Shown in pieces: positions 4,802 to 7,118 of a DNA stretch of 7,118 nucleotides. The notes below the pieces were generated by a model. The model was not told the origin of the DNA. It made no database searches and saw nothing but the letters and a program-made list of their open reading frames with translations. The first letter of the stretch is position 1, and each line of letters begins with the position of its first letter. The stretch lies in contig JAUXUZ010000243.1 in assembly GCA_030680655.1 (NCBI GenBank), forward strand, positions 1-7,118, read 5' to 3'. The position numbers and the translations under genes are program-made. This DNA comes from Phycisphaerales bacterium (GTDB lineage Bacteria > Planctomycetota > Phycisphaerae > Phycisphaerales > UBA1924).

Positions 4802-5833
4802 ATGTCAACCCTCCCAGTCATCAACGGCTTCATTGCTTACCTCGGCGACGAGCGCCACTTCTCCGCCTACACCGCCCGCTGCTACGGCGCGGACCTTCGG
4901 CAGTACCTCGAGTGGGCCGAGCAGACGCTCCGCACGAACGTCAACGGGCCGGTTGAGCAGAGCGCCTACGAGGCGCGGCTGTCACGGGCCGCCAGCAACA
5001 CCGCGGGCAACCGCGCGGCGGTTCCGGGCGGCGGCACGATCACCGACAAGGTGCTCGACGCCAACAGCGACTGGATCCGCACGTTCCTGGAGCACCTCTC
5101 CTCCAACGCGTACTCGGGCGCGACGATGGCGCGCAAGATCGCCACGCTGCGGTCGTTCTACAAGTGGGCCGAACGAACCGGCGTCGCCCCGCTCAACCCG
5201 ATGACGGCCATCCGCACGCCCAAGCAGGGCAAGCGCCTGCCCAAGGCGATCACGATGGACCAGATCGAGAAGCTCATGACCATCCCCAGCGACCGCGACG
5301 TGCTGGGGATGCGCGACCGCGCCATGCTCGAGACCATGTACTCCACGGGCATCCGCGTCAGCGAGCTGGTTGACCTCAACGGCGACGACCTCGACGACAC
5401 CGGCGAGGCCCTGCGCGTCCGCGGCAAGGGCAAGCGTGAGCGCATCGTCCCCGTCGGCAGCCACGCCCTGGCGGCCATCAAGCGCTACACCAACCTTGTT
5501 GCCACCGACCCGCGCTTCGCCAACCTGTGGGCGAAGGGCAACAGCGGCCTGCCGCTGTTTATGAACAAGCACGGCGGCCGCCTCAGCAGCCGCTCGGTGC
5601 GGCGCAAGCTCGACAAGTACCTCAAGCAGGCCGGCATGGACCCCAAGATCAGCCCGCACACGCTCCGCCACTCGTTCGCGACGCACATGCTCGAGAACGG
5701 CGCCGACCTCCGCAGCGTGCAGGAGATCCTCGGTCACCAGTCGCTCAGCACCACGCAGGTCTACACGCACCTGACGGCCCAGCGGCTCAAGAGCGTCTAC
5801 GACCAGGCTCACCCGCGCTCGCAGGCGGGGTAA
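4802..5833 (+). CDS. xerC: Tyrosine recombinase XerC/XerD family
   Basis: This 343-aa site-specific recombinase starts at an ATG with GGAG 6 nt upstream. It would act with a partner at dif to resolve chromosome dimers. All catalytic residues are present: Arg185 (Gly-Ile-Arg-Val-Ser-Glu-Leu), Lys209 (Gly-Lys-Gly-Lys-Arg-Glu-Arg), His286 and Arg289 (His-Thr-Leu-Arg-His), His312 (Leu-Gly-His-Gln-Ser-Leu-Ser) and the nucleophile Tyr321 (Gln-Val-Tyr-Thr-His). The spacing of the last four matches E. coli XerD exactly. The C-terminal blocks Arg-Ser-Val-Gln-Glu-Ile-Leu-Gly-His and Val-Tyr-Asp-Gln-Ala-His-Pro-Arg favour XerC over XerD, but the two are hard to separate. The protein is about 45 residues longer than usual. 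The excess is mainly at residues 44-88, between the first helices of the DNA-binding SAM-like domain. No integrase cargo or att repeats are visible, so a housekeeping role is more likely than a phage one. Confidence 0.93.
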   Translation: MSTLPVINGFIAYLGDERHFSAYTARCYGADLRQYLEWAEQTLRTNVNGPVEQSAYEARLSRAASNTAGNRAAVPGGGTITDKVLDANSDWIRTFLEHLSSNAYSGATMARKIATLRSFYKWAERTGVAPLNPMTAIRTPKQGKRLPKAITMDQIEKLMTIPSDRDVLGMRDRAMLETMYSTGIRVSELVDLNGDDLDDTGEALRVRGKGKRERIVPVGSHALAAIKRYTNLVATDPRFANLWAKGNSGLPLFMNKHGGRLSSRSVRRKLDKYLKQAGMDPKISPHTLRHSFATHMLENGADLRSVQEILGHQSLSTTQVYTHLTAQRLKSVYDQAHPRSQAG

Positions 5834-5865
5834 CACGTCGGTCCCAAACTCATTTGCCACCCAGC

Positions 5866-5905
5866 GCGGCCGGGAGGATTCGTCCTTCCGGTCGCTTCCG
5901 TTTTT
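5866..5905 (+). terminator. UUCG-capped Rho-independent terminator of the recombinase gene
   Basis: Thirty-two nt after the TAA at 5831-5833, GCGGCCGGGAGGA (5866-5878) pairs with TCCTTCCGGTCGC (5883-5895). The stem has 13 bp, two of them G-U in the + strand RNA, around a TTCG tetraloop, and is followed by TTCCGTTTTT. The wobbles become A-C mismatches on the - strand and no U-tract exists there, so it works for + transcription only. Confidence 0.85.
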
Positions 5906-5929
5906 GAGCGGGCGGCGTGGTCGTTCCGC

Positions 5930-5952
5930 GAGCGCCCGGGCGCGTGGCGCTC
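5930..5952 (-). other. Hairpin overlapping the stop codon of the LolA-like gene
   Basis: GAGCGCC (5930-5936) and GGCGCTC (5946-5952) form a perfect 7-bp stem with a 9-nt loop that includes the stop codon region at 5951-5953. No U-run follows on the - strand. It may protect the transcript end or aid termination, but evidence is weak. Confidence 0.3.
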
Positions 5953-6862
5953 AAGGCTCGGGGCCGCGCTTGGGTGGCGGCGCTGCAGTTGAAGGCGTCT
6001 CGACCTTGGGCGGCTCTGCCACCGGCTCGTCGGCGGGCTTCTTCTCGGGCTCGGGCGTCGGCGCAGGCGGGGGGGAAGGGGGCTCGACCCTGGTGCCCAG
6101 CGCCGCGATCGACTCGACGCGCGTGCGGCCGCTCACATCGATCAGCCACGACTTCGGGTCGCCCGGCTCGATCCATGCGGCAGTGACCTGGAGCACCCGG
6201 GCATCCCGGCCGCGGACGAGCGGTGAACTGAACGAGCGGAGGCGGAGCCGATCCTGTTGATACTCGAAGAGGATGGACGCGCCCGGCTTGCCGTCAATGG
6301 TCCCGGTGAGGGTGATGGGCGGGCGAAGGTCATTGATCGGGAGGCTGACTGCGCTCCACGCGATGTTGCCAGTGAGCGGCGTCGGTTCGGCCAGCGCCTG
6401 ACCTTCAACAGCGAAGTAGACCGCGAGCGTCGGCAACGGCAGCGGCAGCAGCGCGGCCGAAATCGCGGCGGCCGTCGGCGGGCCATCCAGGGCTGTGCGG
6501 TAATAGGCGGTGGGGTTGGAGACCGAGACGGCGATCAGTTCGCCCGGCTCGTCCTTCGTGCCGCCCCGCGCGTGGATCCGCAGGTCGCCCGCGTCGATGC
6601 TCACCAGCGTGTCGGCGCCGTCTCGCTGCTTGCCGGGCGCGATGCGCAGGACCAGGGCTGCGCTCAGCGGCGTGTGCTCGGGCTGCTTGACCGTCACCGT
6701 CAGGCGTTCGGCGATCGGTGCCGACCGCGCCGCCTCGCGGGCGTCGGTGAAGACCCGCGCTGCCGACAGTTCGACGGTGGGCTCGGGCTTGGGTTGGGCG
6801 GTGCCAATCTGTCCGGCCGCGCCGCACGCCGCGATGAACATGGCCACGATTGCGGGCATCAT
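5951..6862 (-). CDS. Secreted protein, possibly of the LolA/DUF2092-like superfamily
   Basis: This 303-aa protein starts at ATG 6862-6860, preceded by GAAGGA 7 nt upstream. The start overlaps the folK stop in an ATGA. Residues 1-16 are a short hydrophobic stretch with Ile10-Ala11-Ala12-Cys13, a weak lipobox; the N-terminus lacks positive charge, so lipidation is uncertain. Then comes a helix with Ala-Arg-Glu-Ala-Ala-Arg (41-46). Alternating strands follow: Leu-Thr-Val-Thr-Val (54-58), Ala-Leu-Val-Leu-Arg-Ile (69-74), Thr-Leu-Val-Ser-Ile-Asp (85-90) and Leu-Arg-Ile-His-Ala (94-98). A Leu/Pro-rich helix (135-148) and further beta strands run to about 248. This order resembles the concave beta-sheet and helix of LolA/LolB-type carriers and DUF2092-like proteins. 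Residues 259-303 are a Pro/Ala/Glu tail. Fold and function are inference; it probably acts in the periplasm or envelope. Confidence 0.75.
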   Translation of the reverse strand: MMPAIVAMFIAACGAAGQIGTAQPKPEPTVELSAARVFTDAREAARSAPIAERLTVTVKQPEHTPLSAALVLRIAPGKQRDGADTLVSIDAGDLRIHARGGTKDEPGELIAVSVSNPTAYYRTALDGPPTAAAISAALLPLPLPTLAVYFAVEGQALAEPTPLTGNIAWSAVSLPINDLRPPITLTGTIDGKPGASILFEYQQDRLRLRSFSSPLVRGRDARVLQVTAAWIEPGDPKSWLIDVSGRTRVESIAALGTRVEPPSPPPAPTPEPEKKPADEPVAEPPKVETPSTAAPPPKRGPEP

Positions 6863-7118
6863 GGGTCAATCCTTCGCACCGCGCCGGCGCCGAGCGGGCC
6901 GAGCCGCGCCAGGAGCTGCGCGACCGTCAAGGGCGGCTGCCCGGGCCCGCCGGTGCCGGGCACATGCAAGCCCGGCGCGACGTCCGCCAGCGGCACCAGC
7001 ACGAACGCCCGCTCGTGCATGCGCGGGTGGGGCAGGGTGAGCTCGGGGGTGTTGATGGCGACATCCCGCACCAGCAGGAGGTCGAGATCGATGGGGCGGG
7101 GTGCCCCGTGCGGGCTGA
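6859..7118 (-). CDS. folK: 2-amino-4-hydroxy-6-hydroxymethyldihydropteridine pyrophosphokinase, C-terminal part
   Basis: The gene enters from the right edge; 85 C-terminal residues are visible up to the TGA at 6859-6861. HPPK transfers pyrophosphate from ATP to 6-hydroxymethyl-7,8-dihydropterin in cytoplasmic folate synthesis. The signature is unmistakable: Pro-Arg-Pro-Ile-Asp-Leu-Asp-Leu-Leu-Leu near 7072-7101, with the two Mg-binding aspartates. It is followed by Leu-Thr-Leu-Pro-His-Pro-Arg-Met-His-Glu-Arg-Ala-Phe-Val-Leu-Val-Pro-Leu. A GTG at 7069-7071 lies inside the domain and is not the start. The stop overlaps the start of the LolA-like gene by 4 nt (ATGA), so the two are probably one operon with coupled translation. 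Confidence 0.95.
   Translation of the reverse strand, partial: SPHGAPRPIDLDLLLVRDVAINTPELTLPHPRMHERAFVLVPLADVAPGLHVPGTGGPGQPPLTVAQLLARLGPLGAGAVRRIDP

Noticed and set aside
4802..5833. The recombinase as a phage or integron integrase marking a mobile element.
   Set aside because: There are no tRNA, att repeats, cargo genes or cassette sites nearby. The C-terminal motifs are those of housekeeping XerC, and the flanking genes look chromosomal.
4982..5860. A 292-aa open frame antisense to the recombinase gene.
   Set aside because: The recombinase is certain from its catalytic residues. The antisense frame is Val/Ala/Gly/His-rich without any motif.

Overview
This 7.1 kb window comes from a GC-rich, diderm bacterial chromosome. 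Supporting signs are an LptA/OstA-like fragment, two lipoproteins with lipoboxes, a LolA-like secreted protein and a NuoC subunit. The gene flavour (TolB-type PD40 lipoprotein, CsgG/LpoB-like lipoprotein, XerC with an enlarged N-terminal domain, proline/alanine-rich tails) suggests Planctomycetota, perhaps Phycisphaerae. That placement is inference from style, not from a search.

Layout. Positions 2-256 (+) hold the end of an OstA/LptA-like protein. It converges on nuoC (332-895, -), with a short hairpin between them. Upstream of nuoC on the same strand is an unrecognised 242-aa protein (987-1715, -) that appears to have its own terminator, so nuoC stands apart from other nuo genes. A 185-bp divergent spacer with a perfect inverted repeat separates it from a small helical protein (1901-2260, +). 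Next come a TolB-like beta-propeller lipoprotein (2328-3707, +), a CsgG/LpoB/TolB-N-like lipoprotein (3810-4607, +) and a Xer-family tyrosine recombinase (4802-5833, +). The recombinase ends in a strong UUCG-capped terminator. On the other strand, the C-terminal part of folK (6859 to beyond 7118, -) runs by an ATGA overlap into a LolA-superfamily-like secreted protein (5951-6862, -).

How the genes relate. Most of the window is chromosomal housekeeping: envelope biogenesis, respiration, chromosome dimer resolution and folate synthesis. No mobile element, CRISPR array, RNA gene or defence system is visible. The most interesting part is the adjacent pair of envelope lipoproteins. One carries a TolB-type propeller and the other an alpha/beta domain of the kind TolB has at its N-terminus. 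The spacers after both genes are rich in palindromes and share a related element. The other points of interest are small: an unusual nuoC leader, an insertion in the recombinase, and translational coupling of folK to an envelope protein.
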